Notes under the pieces: generated by a model
The model's database searches: none
Seen by the model: only the letters and a program-made list of their open reading frames with translations
What the model was told of the DNA's origin: nothing
Shown: positions 11,027 through 22,483 of the stretch, in pieces
Layout: every line of letters starts with the position of its first letter
How positions within the stretch are numbered: position 1 is the stretch's first letter
Assembly (NCBI GenBank): GCA_949130485.1
Contig: OX422183.1
Coordinates: 20,553,934 to 20,617,933 of the forward strand
From: Agelas oroides
Taxonomy: Eukaryota > Porifera > Demospongiae > Agelasida > Agelasidae
Direction: 5' to 3'
DNA: 64,000 bases
Made by a program: the position numbers and the translations under genes

Positions 11027-13259
11027 GCCAGGCGAAACATATCTTCCCTCTTGCCCTTGAAACCCTTGATTGCTCTCACCACGTAAGCAGTCACTCTCAG
11101 TAGCTTGGAAAGAGTACTGAACCTGTCACAGCTCATTAGGTCGCTTATCGAACCTCGAGAGTCAGCGGTCACTAAGTTGAGTGATGGTAAGGGTGTAGCC
11201 TTCAATTCAACAGCACACTCTCCAGGCATACTAGTACAGGGCTCAGGTTCCACCCAAGGTACATCTGCATACAGCCATTCTGGTCCTTGCTGCCAAAGTT
11301 GATTCACTGTGAGCTCCAAAGTGGTGAGACCTCGCGAAGGAAGGTCTGCAGGGTTTGAGATCCCTGGGCAATGGCTCCACAAGCTTGGATGGATGTTCCG
11401 ACGGATTTCGTTTACCCTGTTTCGGACAAAGGGTTTCCATTCTCTGTTTGTTCCACGAATCCAGTACAGAGCAATCTGAGAATCAGCACAGCACTGGACC
11501 TTCAACTGGGATAAGGTCGACTGTAAGCTGTTAGAGACAGAGACAACCAGCCTGGACAGCAGCAAGGCTGAGAGCAGCTCAAGACGGAGAATCATCTGTG
11601 TCTGCAGGGGTGTAACTCGTGTCTTGGACACCACAAACTGAACACTGGTGTTGACATCTGTTTTTGTCATCAGATACACCACTGCTGCATACGCATGCGT
11701 GGATGCATCACAGAATCCACAGAGTGTCACTGAAGTGGCTGGCACACTGGTGAGGTGGAAGTAGCTTCTAGGTATCGAGATCAGACCTCCCTCACCGAGA
11801 TCACTCACTAGCCTGTTCCACTCCCCAATCAACTCTTCTGGTAGGGATTCATCCCACTCCAGCTTGTCTCTGCACAGCTTCTGGAAGAGCACCTTGAACC
11901 TGATCGTCACTGGTGCGAGAAACCCAAGAGGGTCATAGAACCCCCCAATCAGCGAGACCGCATTCCGTTTTGTTGGCTGTAGACTACTGGCGAGTCTTGC
12001 TAGCTCGGTAAGGTTGAAAATGAGATGATCACTAGTGGGATTCCATGAAACTCCCAAGATCTTGTATTCTCCGATGCTCATGTTCGGAGTCGTTCCAAGC
12101 GTGGCCTGTGCGAAGGACTCCTCCAATTCATGGAAGGAATGTGTCACCCCTTCTGCACAGTCGATTCGCTGTTGTAGCTCCTGGGAGTTGGATACAAATT
12201 TCCGGAGATTGAATCCCCCGCGACGGAATATGTCCTTGGACTGAGTGTAGAGCTCAAATGCTGCTTCGTCAGTGTCAGCACCCGTGACTATATCATTGAC
12301 GTAGGTAGAGTTGAGTAGACATCTGACCACTGCTTCATTTGTCCCCAGAAATCTCTCCAGATGGTACTTGATTGTTGCGTTCAGCAAAAATGGGCTCGAT
12401 GACACACCAAAAACAACTCCGGTAAACCTGAATACTCGTATCTCGGGGTCTGCCTTGGATATGTCATCAACCCAGAGGAACCTGAGGACATCACGATCTT
12501 GGTCATCAACGGAGATCATAAGGAATGCCTTTTCTATGTCGGCAGTCAACGCAATTCTGTATGACCGGAATCTCAGCAGCAGATCAAGAATCAGTTGATT
12601 GAACTTGGGCCTCTTGTGAAGGCAATCGTTCAGAGATGGACCAGTAGACCTCGCCGAGGCATCATATACCACGCGCAGCTTCGTGGTTGCCTTGTCGGTG
12701 CGCACCACGGCATGGTGGGGTATAGGTAGTGTACCTTGACGGCGGTTGGCTCAAGCGGATCCACGGTTTCTATGATGCCCTTCTCAAGCTGTTCTTTGAT
12801 GGTGTGATCATACTGCTCCAAAAGAGCTGGTTCTTGCCTAAGCTTGCGCATCAAGCCGTGCAGTCGCTTGCGACTGAGCTGGTAATGATCTGGGAGTGTA
12901 TCATGGAACTCCTTCCAAGGAAGGGCTACTTGGTAGCGGCCTTCGTTAAAAGCAATGCCGCCAGCAAAGTCGTCGTAGAGTGTCTTCTCTACCTCCTGTA
13001 TGCCAAGTGACTTTAATTTCCAGAAGGATCTGAGCTGCTCCTCGAGACCTGCAGACTCTTGCTGCTGCGCATCGGCTCGGAGTACGTGTGTGGTTACTAG
13101 AGTTGCAGTACAACAAGAGCCACCTTCTGCCAGTGTGGGACCTGACAGCACCCAGCCCAACTTAGTGTGAATGGCTGTGGGCCCATGCTCACTTCTACAC
13201 ACATTCCCAGTGACAAGCTCCCAATAATAATCACAGCCTATAAGCACATCCACCTGCAA
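11023..13259 (-). pseudogene. BEL/Pao pol: protease remnant, reverse transcriptase, RNase H (frameshifted)
   Basis: Two overlapping frames make up the gene. The first, 12630-13259, starts inside the aspartic-protease-associated region (VDVLIGCDYYWELVTGNV) and runs into the start of the reverse transcriptase. The second, 11023-12708, carries the rest of the polymerase (RVVYDASARS, ADIEKAFLMI), the Pao-specific A17 region (GFYDPLGFLAPV) and an RNase H-like part. A one-base shift near 12705-12720 separates them. The catalytic box reads YVND (about 12290-12300) where active enzymes have YVDD, so the first metal-binding Asp of the pair is Asn. With the frameshift, this polymerase should be inactive. 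Confidence 0.88.
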
Positions 13260-13261
13260 GG

Positions 13262-13491
13262 TTGATCTCAGTATCCAGCTCTTCGTCGGGGACGAGTACT
13301 ACAATCTCATCGTCAAGCTCCTTCAGTGTCTTCTGCTTCGCTTCGAGCGTCAGTTTCAGCATAGAGAGTCTTTCTACGTTAGGCGGTGTAGCTCCCAAGG
13401 CGGTAGTGATCTGGCCTTGGATCCTCGTGGCTGATGCTCTATGACCAGCACGAACTCTCTTCTTACGTTGTAGTGCTTCGGCTTCGGCCAT
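13262..13491 (-). pseudogene. BEL/Pao gag start (truncated)
   Basis: A charged helical N-terminus starts at MAEAEALQRKKRVRAG. It contains TRIQGQITTAL and LSMLKLTLEAKQKTLKEL and resembles the DUF1759-type gag start of Pao elements. After about 75 codons it joins directly, and out of frame, to the end of the protease region at about 13258. Most of gag and the protease active site are deleted. The frame extends upstream through the leader into the LTR, but the Met at 13491 is the likely start. Confidence 0.75.
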
Positions 13492-13567
13492 GGTGGGTGT
13501 TAATAGGAGAGTGTATGGCTTATAGGCGATCAAAACTTCTGAATCAGCGATCCGGCTCGGAGGACCA

Positions 13568-13755
13568 TGTAAAATTCTCACAAGTATCACTCCATCTATC
13601 TGTCGTAGCTTCCGCACTATCCCTTTGCACTCGATTCGACTAGATTCAGTGAGACACATGCACACGCTTCTTTCATCGGAAACTTTCAACATATAACCAA
13701 TAATAAGAGAGTAATAGACTAGAATTCATGACAAGTACAAAGTTGCTTCAGCACA
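13568..13755 (-). repeat. 5' LTR of the BEL/Pao element
   Basis: It is the partner of 10673-10871 and is followed on the right by the second CTGTT. Its downstream edge on the minus strand abuts the primer-site-like sequence. The LTRs differ by a few indels and substitutions, so the insertion is not brand new. Confidence 0.9.
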
Positions 13756-13760
13756 CTGTT

Positions 13761-14823
13761 ACTTGTCCGCTGTTTGTGTGTTGAGCAGTTCTGCATTCCA
13801 TGTTTTTGTCCATAAAGTACGCTAGTTGTAGCGATGTCAGAGTCTCCAGAAGTATGCCAGTTTTCGTCTACAGAGGCCATATCTACACATTGCTACAACG
13901 CATCTGCATCAAATTGAGTACAGAGGTTTCTTAGATGCTTAGGTACATTTGCACTTACTAATTTTGTGAAAATGTCTGCCTTAGTCAAGAATGCATGCAC
14001 TTTTTTCGTCATATTTCATCCCTTTTCTGTGTATTTTTGAGGTAATAACAGACTTTGTACTCCTGCTCACAATGACTTTCAATATTCAACGATGAACAAC
14101 TGTATTTGTATACCGGACTGGTTGCCCAAGGGGACAGTGCAGGTTTTTGATTGCAACTTTGATCCAACTCCTGCGGAAATGCTACTATTTACAACCGAAA
14201 AACGCCGTTTATTAAGCGTTTATCAAGCCTAGTGCAGGCATTACACTAGGTATTCAAAATGAACAACCTTCACTGGACTGAATAGGTACTGACTAACCTT
14301 CACAGCGAGTTTCATCTCAATTGGACTAGCAGTCGCTTGCGGAACGTGTACCGGACGCATAATCACGCAAAAACAACGTATAAATTTTCTGCAAATCACT
14401 TGAGCTCATACAACCTGCTATATGGACTCAAAGTTAATGATACTGGTACCGTTAGAATCGCCGTTTCATGCTCTTTTCAAAAATCATAGTTGTTGATGCG
14501 ATAAATTAATTTCAATTTTTACTCCGATATCGCTACTAGTTGATTTATGTACAATGTAAATAGGTTCGAAAGATATCGTGCAATATCTCGAGAACTACTC
14601 AACGGACAAACACCGGACAAGTACCAGCATGTAGGCAATGGCCAATATTGTGGACAACACAGCAAGAAACGACAAATTTCACTGGGGCATCGTATCAATA
14701 CTAAAAAATCTCCAAAAGTAGCTTCAGAGAAAGCACAAACAACGGTGTCTAAAAATAGATACAATTATCCGAGGATTGATTTTTTTCAAACGGTCATTTT
14801 ATTGCTTCTAGCGTCAACAGCAA
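13761..14823. other. Intergenic, no gene seen
   Basis: Neither strand has a splice-supported coding segment. The open frame near 14547-14870 has no recognisable motif and runs into the minisatellite. Confidence 0.6.
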
Positions 14824-15746
14824 ACACTACTACCCTTCATCATTCACTTCTACCTTTCATCATTCACTAGTACACTTCACCATTCACTACTACCCTTCAT
14901 TATTAACTGCTTCTCTTCATCTTTCACTACTACCATTTATCATACCCTGCTACACTTCATCATTCACTACTATCCTTCATTATTAACTGCTTCTCTTCAT
15001 CTATCACTATTACCCTTTATCATACCCTACTACCCTTCAACATTCACTACTACACTTCATCTTTCGCTACTACACTTCTTCATTCACTACTACCCTTCAT
15101 CATTCACTACTACCCTTCATCCTTCACTACTACTCTTCATCATTCACTACTACTCTTCATCATTCACTTCTACCTTTCATCATTCACTACTACCTTTCAT
15201 CATTCACTACTACCCTTCATCATTCACTAGTACACTTCATCATTCACTACTATCCTTCATCATTAACTGCTTCTCTTCATCTTTCACTACTACCCTTTAT
15301 CATACCCTACTACCCTTCAACATTCACTACTACACTTCATCATTCACTACCAACCTTCATCATTCAAAACTACACTTCATCATTCACTACTACCCTTCAT
15401 CTTTCACTACTCAACTTCATCATTCACTACTCAACTTCATCATTCACTACTACCCTCCATCTTTCACTACTCAACTTCATCATTCACTGTTACCCTTCAT
15501 CATTTACTACTACCCTTCATTCACTACTACTCTTCATCATTCACTACTACCCTTCGTCATCCACTACTTCCCTTCATCATTCACTACTACCCTTCGTCAT
15601 CCACTACTTTGCTTCATCATTCACTACTGCACAATATGCACATTAGCATTCACTACTACCCTTGATTCACTACTACACTTCATGATTCACTAATACACTT
15701 CAGCAATCACTACTACCCTTCATAATTCACTACTACCCTTCATCAG
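14824..15746. repeat. 20-bp minisatellite, about 45 units
   Basis: The unit is CATTCACTACTACCCTTCAT, with many point variants (ACTTCAT, TCTTCAT, TTAACTGCTTCTCTTCAT) and occasional 17-bp units. A higher-order block of about 400 bp, marked by TTAACTGCTTCTCTTCATCT and CATACCC variants, appears at 14900-15030 and again near 15260-15320. It suggests a segmental duplication inside the array. Confidence 0.95.
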
Positions 15747-15923
15747 TGTGAAAACGATGCAGGGATGAGGCTTTGTATATTTACCATCACTATTATATTA
15801 TCATCCCTACCTTGTTTGCATACTTTTTGGCATGCCATCCCAACATTTTTTACATTTTCAAGTCTTGTACTAAGTATATAATAATTATACATATATACAA
15901 ATAATGTTATTTTCAAAGTTTCG

Positions 15924-16426
15924 ACTAAGCCTTGATGGATTATGCTAGCATAATTTTGAGAATAATAGGTAGCAAAAAGAATCGAGAATTATTTGAGAAT
16001 AATACGTTAAAAAATTCTAATAAAAAAAGAATAATAGGTCCTAGTTTTGTAGACTACACCTAACAGCAATTGGTGTTGAGTCTAGGCGTACATGTAGCCT
16101 CGTCCACAGGCATCATTTGGCAGCTGCCGCCAATGAAACATTGAAGCCTGGGGAGAGGCTAGTGCGCATGCGCATTTCCACTCAAATCATGTGTAGTAAT
16201 GTAGTAGGCATTATTTAAAATGAGTATTTGTACAGTTTTTGTTATTGAGTGGGGCTATCTATATAACAAGACTCTATTTGGTGCATGGTGTATTGTATTA
16301 AGACTGGGAACAATAGGCGTGATGAAAAGAATAATAGGTAGTATGAGAAGAATAATAGGTAAGAATTTTGAGAATACAAGAATAGGATAATAGGGTAAAT
16401 AAAAGAATAATCCATCAAGGCCTAGT
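15924..16426. mobile_element. AT-rich inverted-repeat element
   Basis: The ends match in inverted orientation: ACTAAGCCTTGATGGATTAT on the left, and ACTAGGCCTTGATGGATTAT read inward on the right. Both subterminal parts hold repeated GAATAATAGGT motifs. No target duplication is clear and there is no coding capacity. It is probably a MITE. Confidence 0.6.
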
Positions 16427-16539
16427 TCTGACCACCACATCATGGGTTCCGCCAGGCCACATCTTACTGTAAATGCATAATTGGATGCTAAAGCCGATAG
16501 GAAACTGGGAAAATACGGACAGTGAAATGTTAAAGACTT

Positions 16540-16632
16540 CCAAAACTGACTATTTGCTAACAGATTAAGAAGGCAAAGTAGTCTTAAAAATCTGACTATT
16601 TGCTAACAGATTAAGAAGGCGAAGAAGTCTAT
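16540..16632. repeat. 46-bp tandem duplication
   Basis: GACTATTTGCTAACAGATTAAGAAGGC occurs twice, about 47 bp apart. Only minor differences separate the two units. Confidence 0.85.
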
Positions 16633-16840
16633 CAGCCAGGTTTGTCGACCTTGAAAATACAGGGTTGAGTACCACCTTAATATCACCAAAAAATTATACT
16701 AACAATGAAGAACAGTTACATAAACTAAAACTCATTGATGCTAGCTACATAAGCCTAGTTGTGTATGAAAACAGCAACACGTTTTTTCCTGTGTACACAG
16801 TTTGCTGCATTGGTTTACTTTCCATGAAAGATACTCTTGA

Positions 16841-16846
16841 TTTATT
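16841..16846 (-). terminator. Polyadenylation signal AATAAA (tyrosine-array receptor)
   Basis: AATAAA on the minus strand lies about 37 bp beyond the stop codon at 16883, a usual position for a 3' end signal. Confidence 0.55.
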
Positions 16847-16882
16847 ACACCATGCAAAATTATAGGCCATTTAAAGATACAG

Positions 16883-18118
16883 TCAGTGCTGCACAGGTCC
16901 ATACGCTATGTTCCCCCTCAATTCAATCTTGTGCACAGGTCCATATGCTTCATTCTCCCTCAGTTCTATCTTCTGAACAGGTCCATACGCTTCATTCTCC
17001 CTCAGTTCTATCTTCTGAACAGGTCCATATGCTTCATTCTCCCTCAGTTCGATCTTCTGCACAGGTCCATGTGCTTCATTCTCCCTCGGTTCAATCTTGT
17101 GCTTCCCACTGGTGGTAGGCACCTCCTCATACTCTGTACCTGTCTGCGGCTCTTGGCAGGAAACTAGCATGGGTCCATAAGCTTCATTTGCTTTCACCTT
17201 AAAACCAGTCTGTATGGGTCTATGGGCCTTCTTCGGTCTCAGTTCAGTCACCTCCTCATACTCTGTACCTGTCTGCTGCTCTTGGCAGGAAGCTAGCATT
17301 GGTCCATACGCTTCATTCTCCCTCTGTTCAATCTTCTGAACAGGTCCATACGCTTCATTCTCCCTCAGTTCGATCTTCTGAACAGGTCCATACGCTTCAT
17401 TCTCCCTCAGTTCAATCTTGTGCTTCGCACTGGTGGCAGGCACCTGCACCTCATCATACTCTGTACCTGTCTGCTGCTCTTGGCAGGAAACTAGCATGGG
17501 TCCATAAGCTTCATTTGCTTTCACCTTAAAACCAGTCTGTATGGGTCCATAGGCCTTCTTTGGTCTCAGTTCAGTCACCTCCTCATACTCTGTACCTGTC
17601 TGCTGCTCTTGGCAGGAAGCTAGCATGGGTCCATAAGCTTCATTTGCTTTCACCTTAAAACCAGTCTGTATGGGTCCATAGGCCTTCTTTGGTCTCAGTT
17701 CAGTCACCTCCTCATACTCTGTACCTGTCTGCTGCTCTTGGCAGGAAGCTAGCATGGGTCCATATGCTCTCAGTTCTATCTTCTGAACAGGTCCATACGC
17801 TTCATTCTCCCTCAGTTCTATCTTCTGAACAGGTCCATATGCTTCATTCTCCCTCAATTTAATCTTCTGCACAGGTTGCTGAAGTGCATTGCATGATGGT
17901 ACTGACTGTGGCTGTTGGTGAGAAGCTGATTTTGGCTTGCAACTCTGTGATCGTTGGTTGATGATGCTGTAGAACACTATTACTGTCAGGACTCCAATGA
18001 CCAGTCCAATGATGCCAGTCACAACTACTGCAGTTCCCACTGCAGCACCTCTGCTGAGAGTAGCACCTGTACCAAGGGTAGCACCTGTACCAAGGGTAGT
18101 ACCTTTGCTGAGTGTAGT
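16883..18118 (-). CDS. Receptor transmembrane and tyrosine-array cytoplasmic exon (gene A)
   Basis: This is the last exon of a single-pass membrane protein. After an acceptor at 18119-18120 come a Thr/Gly/Ser-rich stalk, one membrane span (VGTAVVVTGIIGLVIGVLTV), a basic stop-transfer segment and a cytoplasmic tail of about 340 residues. The tail is built of repeats: VQKIELRENEAYGP units of 14 residues, and longer units containing GTEYEEVTELRPKKAYGPI. I count 15 intact AYGP motifs, two decayed ones (AHGP, AHRP) and five YEEV/YDEV motifs. These are YxxV, YxxI and YxxM sites of the kind phosphorylated and bound by SH2 domains. Pairs such as YEEV-8 residues-YGPI have ITAM-like spacing. Exon start, span and tail match receptor gene B (51377-51667), which has only three such tyrosines. 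The ectodomain exons were not located with confidence. Confidence 0.8.
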   Translation of the reverse strand, partial: TTLSKGTTLGTGATLGTGATLSRGAAVGTAVVVTGIIGLVIGVLTVIVFYSIINQRSQSCKPKSASHQQPQSVPSCNALQQPVQKIKLRENEAYGPVQKIELRENEAYGPVQKIELRAYGPMLASCQEQQTGTEYEEVTELRPKKAYGPIQTGFKVKANEAYGPMLASCQEQQTGTEYEEVTELRPKKAYGPIQTGFKVKANEAYGPMLVSCQEQQTGTEYDEVQVPATSAKHKIELRENEAYGPVQKIELRENEAYGPVQKIEQRENEAYGPMLASCQEQQTGTEYEEVTELRPKKAHRPIQTGFKVKANEAYGPMLVSCQEPQTGTEYEEVPTTSGKHKIEPRENEAHGPVQKIELRENEAYGPVQKIELRENEAYGPVQKIELRENEAYGPVHKIELRGNIAYGPVQH

Positions 18119-19433
18119 CTGTGCAATACCTGGCACAAGTAATTCAGATTTGTGGCCAATTGTATATTTTAACCTCTTTTGACACTACATGGCCAGAGGG
18201 GGGGGGGGGTACAAATTTGGTACACACTAGTCATAAGAGATACCCTAAGACAACTTTCAGTAGCTCTTTGTGCCAGAAGATGTAGATTTATCAGTGAGAA
18301 ACAAGAAGAGGTGCAAAACTACGCAATATTGAATTGAGGCCAGAAGCAGCCAGTGTTATAAGGAAGACTTGAGTAAACCCCTTCCCACACTGGAATGGAA
18401 TAATAAACAAGCTGGAAGCCCTAGTATACTATTTTGTTACCACAAGCTGCCTGTGAACTATCTCCTATTTAGGAGTCCTAGGGTTACATGTGAGGTACAA
18501 TATAGGTTGGAACAACTTTGTTAATCTTCTAATAAGAGACAACTGATGCTTACAATGACAGTAACAATATAATGGCAATGATTTCTAAGGCAAACATGGT
18601 GCATGCTACCAAACTTTCCTGTAATGGCATAAATACACCAACCTGTATTGCACCTCATATTTAGTCCTGAGACTCCTATTATCATTGGCTCAGCTCCCAG
18701 TAAGTTGAACAGTAAACTCATACACCTTTCACCGTATTTTGCTTTGCATACATGATATTAGTGCACCTATACATATTTTCCTTCCCATAGCTTGCGTGAT
18801 TGAATGATGCAACAGGTTTGTTGAAATTAGCTGTTTGTTCACTATAGTTGAAAGTTTTCTTGTTCAAACATGGATCCCATGGGTATGCTCTCACATCATT
18901 ACAGGACAGAAACTCAGAGAACAGGGATTTGGACAGGAATGTAAGTAATACAAGCTACCAAAATGGTTCCTAAAAGTGTCAGTCAGCAGAAAAGAAAGAC
19001 AGTTGGCTTGCCATATAGTAGATTTACAACTACCTATAGTTAGCTGGTAAATGTCGAGCTGAGCAGCTAGATTTTCAGCATGCATGACAAAACTATCTGT
19101 GATATGAACTGTGCAAGACATGCAGCCAACCTGCTTTGGCTATATACTACAGAATCATGTTGGCAAAACATGACGTCCTTGCTTGCTCATGACTCATCAT
19201 GATAAATAATCTCCCTAGTTATCAACATATTAAATTAAATAAAGTTTTGCCTATATATTGCCACTAACATCTCATGGTGCAACATGTCCACTTGGCTAGG
19301 CACACACCAAATTGCCATTGACTTGACATCACTTAAAGTCTGTTAAAGTTTTGACCTGAAAAGGGCTGATTTTAACATGTGTGCATTACTAACGAAATGC
19401 TATACATAGCTTACACATAAGACTTCCACTTAC

Positions 19434-19523
19434 TAGGATAAGACACTGCTGTCATAACAATTCCAAGTACAGTAAGAATGGCAGCAGTCACCATCACAAT
19501 ATGCCACCATTTTATCATTGTGT
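19434..19523 (-). CDS. Candidate hydrophobic exon upstream of gene A tail
   Basis: A 90-nt segment is bounded by an acceptor-like TTGCAG and a donor GTAAGT. It encodes MIKWWHIVMVTAAILTVLGI plus a few more hydrophobic residues, which could be a signal anchor or an extra membrane exon. It lies on the same strand 1.3 kb upstream of the tail exon. No Ig or FN3 exon was found between them, so its membership in that gene is uncertain. Confidence 0.35.
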
Positions 19524-20379
19524 CTGCAAGAGGGCAACTCAAGGGAAAATTAACAGTTTTCCTGGTTATATAATGCACCTAAACATAAGTTGTATATTCC
19601 CAAGGCAGAGTACATGCAAAATGTAAATTACACTGTGCATGAAGCACATATATATTTTATATAACAACTAGATGCCACATCCAGAGATCTATGTCATGAT
19701 GTAAACAAAATCAAGGACACTGCAATATAGAGTACTGATTGTAGTGAGGGTGCTATTGAAACGCATTAACCCCTATAGTGCACTTTTGGCTACATCACAC
19801 CTGCAGGGTGCTGTGCACATGGCAGCTCTAGGCTTGGCTGTAAAAGAGCCATGGTTGGTACCTTGGCTGCATGAATGGGCTTAGAAAATGCCACTCTCAC
19901 CATGTAGGGGGTTCATTTCCCAAAATGGGAAATGACAGGACAAACGTGGACATTCGTGGAGCAAGGTCATTTGCTATCTATCCCTGGTAATCCTTTTGAT
20001 GCCGTGAAGTCAAGTCGTACCTAGTCTCGTACCCAGACCAAATGGAACACTTTCACTGGTAAAACTGGGTATTTAGATAGTGCATCGGGATGTTGTTGCA
20101 CCAATCAGATTGCTCAGGGAACTAAATTACGTGTATACATCATCACAGATAGCCAGCTTGCAGATTTTTGGGCGCCAAGACTTATGCGGCTAATAACCGA
20201 TAAAAGCATACAATCATTGAATGCTTTATATCAACTGGCCCATGCTTATAAAGTGGAAATGTCCAGACCCTACTTTTTGACAAGCGCACATTTTTGTCTG
20301 TGGACCGCACATTTATAACTGCATTTGTGCAGTATGACTACAACCACATGCTCACACTTGCTGTGTGTGTTAGTACAAG
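19524..20379. other. Intergenic, no gene seen
   Basis: No supported coding segment. A TAGTCTCGTACCCAGACC sequence near 20030 is a half-site of the hairpin MITE family seen at 39378 and elsewhere. Confidence 0.5.
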
Positions 20380-20681
20380 CATAAGCTGTTGACTTGTGGT
20401 TTCATGGAATATGCGTGGGAGTTGATTCTAGCGACACACCTGATATTTATGAATGCGACGTAAATCTTTCAAAATGCATTCTCTTTCATCATATTGAATG
20501 TCATTGGAAAATTCCTTGTGAATTCCCAATCTCCCTGTCACACACTATGTATGATGGGAGATACAGTGGGGTATTTGTAAGTGATATGTACTTTGTGCCT
20601 CAGCTAGGTATGGGGGCTTGTTCCATTAGGATATGTCCCTCGTATCCTTCATGTAGGTGTTGTAGGTACGGCATACCACTC
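20380..20681 (+). repeat. Dispersed repeat, second copy at about 60170-60450
   Basis: The two stretches share TCTCCCTGTCACACAC, GGGGTATTTGTAAG, GATATGTA, GCTTGTTCCATTAGGA and GGGCATAC-like blocks in the same order. No protein family is recognisable, so the open frame here (20394-20759) is probably repeat sequence. Confidence 0.6.
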
Positions 20682-21144
20682 ACTGCAAAAAATATTGGTT
20701 GTTTTAACCACAGAGTGGTTACCCTGGTTGCAGTCAAGCTGAGGAGACAGTGGTTATGAGAAGCTTATTTTGGTACTAGAGGCTAATTGCATAAGCAACC
20801 TGAGCCCAAATCATACATTACGCCCACAGAACATCTGTGAGGAGTCACTACAACTTAAAGATGATGCTTTTGACAAAAGCTGCATGGTGACTCTCTCACA
20901 GATGTTCAGTGGCTACTATATCTGCAAGATCATGGTTGTTGTTGCATACAAGCAGGTATAACCACAGATGTTCAGTGGTTACTAACTGCAAGATGCTGGT
21001 TGTAAGATAGTCTGGGAAAGCTTTCTCTCCAGTTGTCTTATGTTATCAGCAAAATATATAGTACATAACCACTGTCTCTTTGGCTTGTCTGCAACCAGGG
21101 TAACCCACTCTGTGGTTAAAACAACCAATTTGTTTTTGCAGTGC
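20682..21144. repeat. Foldback element with about 78-bp inverted arms
   Basis: Left arm 20682-20759 and right arm 21062-21144 are inverted copies sharing GGTTGTTTTAACCACAGAGT and GGTTACCCTGGTTGCAG. The loop contains a direct repeat (CACAGATGTTCAGTGGCTAC near 20896, and its variant near 20962) and a complementary CACAGAACATCTGTGAGG near 20825. A strong stem is predicted. There are no coding regions. Confidence 0.75.
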
Positions 21145-22065
21145 TGATAGGCACAATGGAGAGGCTTACATGTACGTGTTTAACATGTGCATGGTGAAGC
21201 CCCCACTGACTCATTAGGGTAGGTATGCCTTTGTATACTGAAGATAAGTACAATGATATCTTTTCTGTATACAAACTCAAATGTGTTGATTAACTGTCTG
21301 TTGAGCCCAGGCACAAATTATAACCTCATCCATTTTGTATGTTCCTATTTGCTATAGGAGATTTCTCCGGCAAAAGCCTGTTGAGATTGGTGGATTTGAA
21401 AACAGGTTAATTGAAATACATGGTACTACAAATTTGGATGAGTTGGTGCACAAGTAGGGTAATGCACCTATCAATGTTATGCCCTGCTACCACACGGGGC
21501 CAAAAAGAAGCTGCCCCTAGAGTCGAGAATTTGATTGGCCCCGAAGTGTCTCAAAGACAGCAGGCAACGTGGTCCATATTCTGCAAAATTACACTATATA
21601 TGTCAAATCCCCAGTTACCCCCCACTTTCTGCAAGGGAATTTGATTGTAGGGTTACCCCATATAATCAGCAAATTGATGGTCCCCACCACCTTGCCTCTC
21701 TATAGCCTGTACTGGAGATAGTGGGGCATATCATGATTTTGATAGGCACATATACGGTTTAGGGGTGACCATTTCTGTTGCCATACATTCCAACTTATCC
21801 ACTAAAACATGGCTATCTGTTCTAACATAGTCTTGTGTACAGACCCCACTACTAGGCAGGGGCTGGGCTACAGCATTTTTCTGAATCTTTGCACCTCTAC
21901 TGCGCTTTGCAGGTAGGTTGTCAGAAGGAAACGGACAGCGTGTATCTGTGGTTGATTCAAGTCCTTTGAAGAAACCATAAAACTTGACTGTCAGTCTTTG
22001 TAGCCTATGAAGCCATTGATTGACCTGGTAAACCACAAGTTTACTTTACTCTTGTAACTGCTGAC

Positions 22066-22483
22066 CAGAGGAGGTCCGACACTTGTGATGTCATATACAT
22101 CAACACGTGATCCTGATTGTCAAGTTAATTACTAACCGCCTGCATTCCATTGCTTCAAGAGCGATTTCTGGGCATCAGAAGCTTCTAGCGTGCTGGGTTC
22201 ACTCAGGTTGGGGGGTATTTTCAACCATACTGAAGCTGTCTATTAGGTCGAGATCGATCACTGCCGCTCATCTAGCTCTCAACAGCCACATAAATGCCGT
22301 TTGAAGGTCACAAAGGTATGCAATGTTACTTCTGACTGGCGAGACACTTTCAGCATCACGAAAACCCCCCTAAACCCATCATGATCTTTGCCGCACAGCG
22401 TTTCCGATTGTTGTATTGGTGGCTTTTAGTCCTTGGAATGTTCATTAATGCATAGCGCATGTGACCGTGTCGGACCTCCTCTG
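22066..22483. mobile_element. MULE-like MITE with perfect 9-bp target duplication
   Basis: The termini are exact inverted repeats, CAGAGGAGGTCCGACAC and its complement. ACTGCTGAC stands directly outside both ends (22057-22065 and 22484-22492). A 9-bp duplication is typical of Mutator-like elements. The element is 418 bp and non-coding. It sits in an older repeat: sequence just right of it (22485-22518) is the inverted copy of 21893-21926. Confidence 0.85.

Larger units (their letters stand above)
10673..13755 (-). mobile_element. BEL/Pao-type LTR retrotransposon, internally deleted
   Basis: Two near-identical LTRs (10673-10871 and 13568-13755) begin TGTAAA and end AGCACA on the plus strand. 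CTGTT flanks them on both sides (10668-10672 and 13756-13760), a perfect 5-bp target duplication. On the minus strand a primer-site-like TGGTCCTCCGAGCCGG follows the 5' LTR, and a G-rich polypurine tract (10872-10885) precedes the 3' LTR. Gene order is short gag, end of protease, reverse transcriptase, RNase H, then an integrase stub. The element is only about 3.1 kb because most of gag/protease and nearly all of the integrase are gone. It could move only with proteins supplied by another copy. Confidence 0.92.

Noticed and set aside
14824-15746. CRISPR-like regular repeat array
   Set aside because: Units are contiguous with no unique spacers, and the genome is eukaryotic. It is a minisatellite.
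16837-17529. Plus-strand repetitive frames (VHTLHSPSVQSS...)
   Set aside because: They are the antisense of the tyrosine-array tail. The minus strand has the membrane span, polyadenylation signal and family match.
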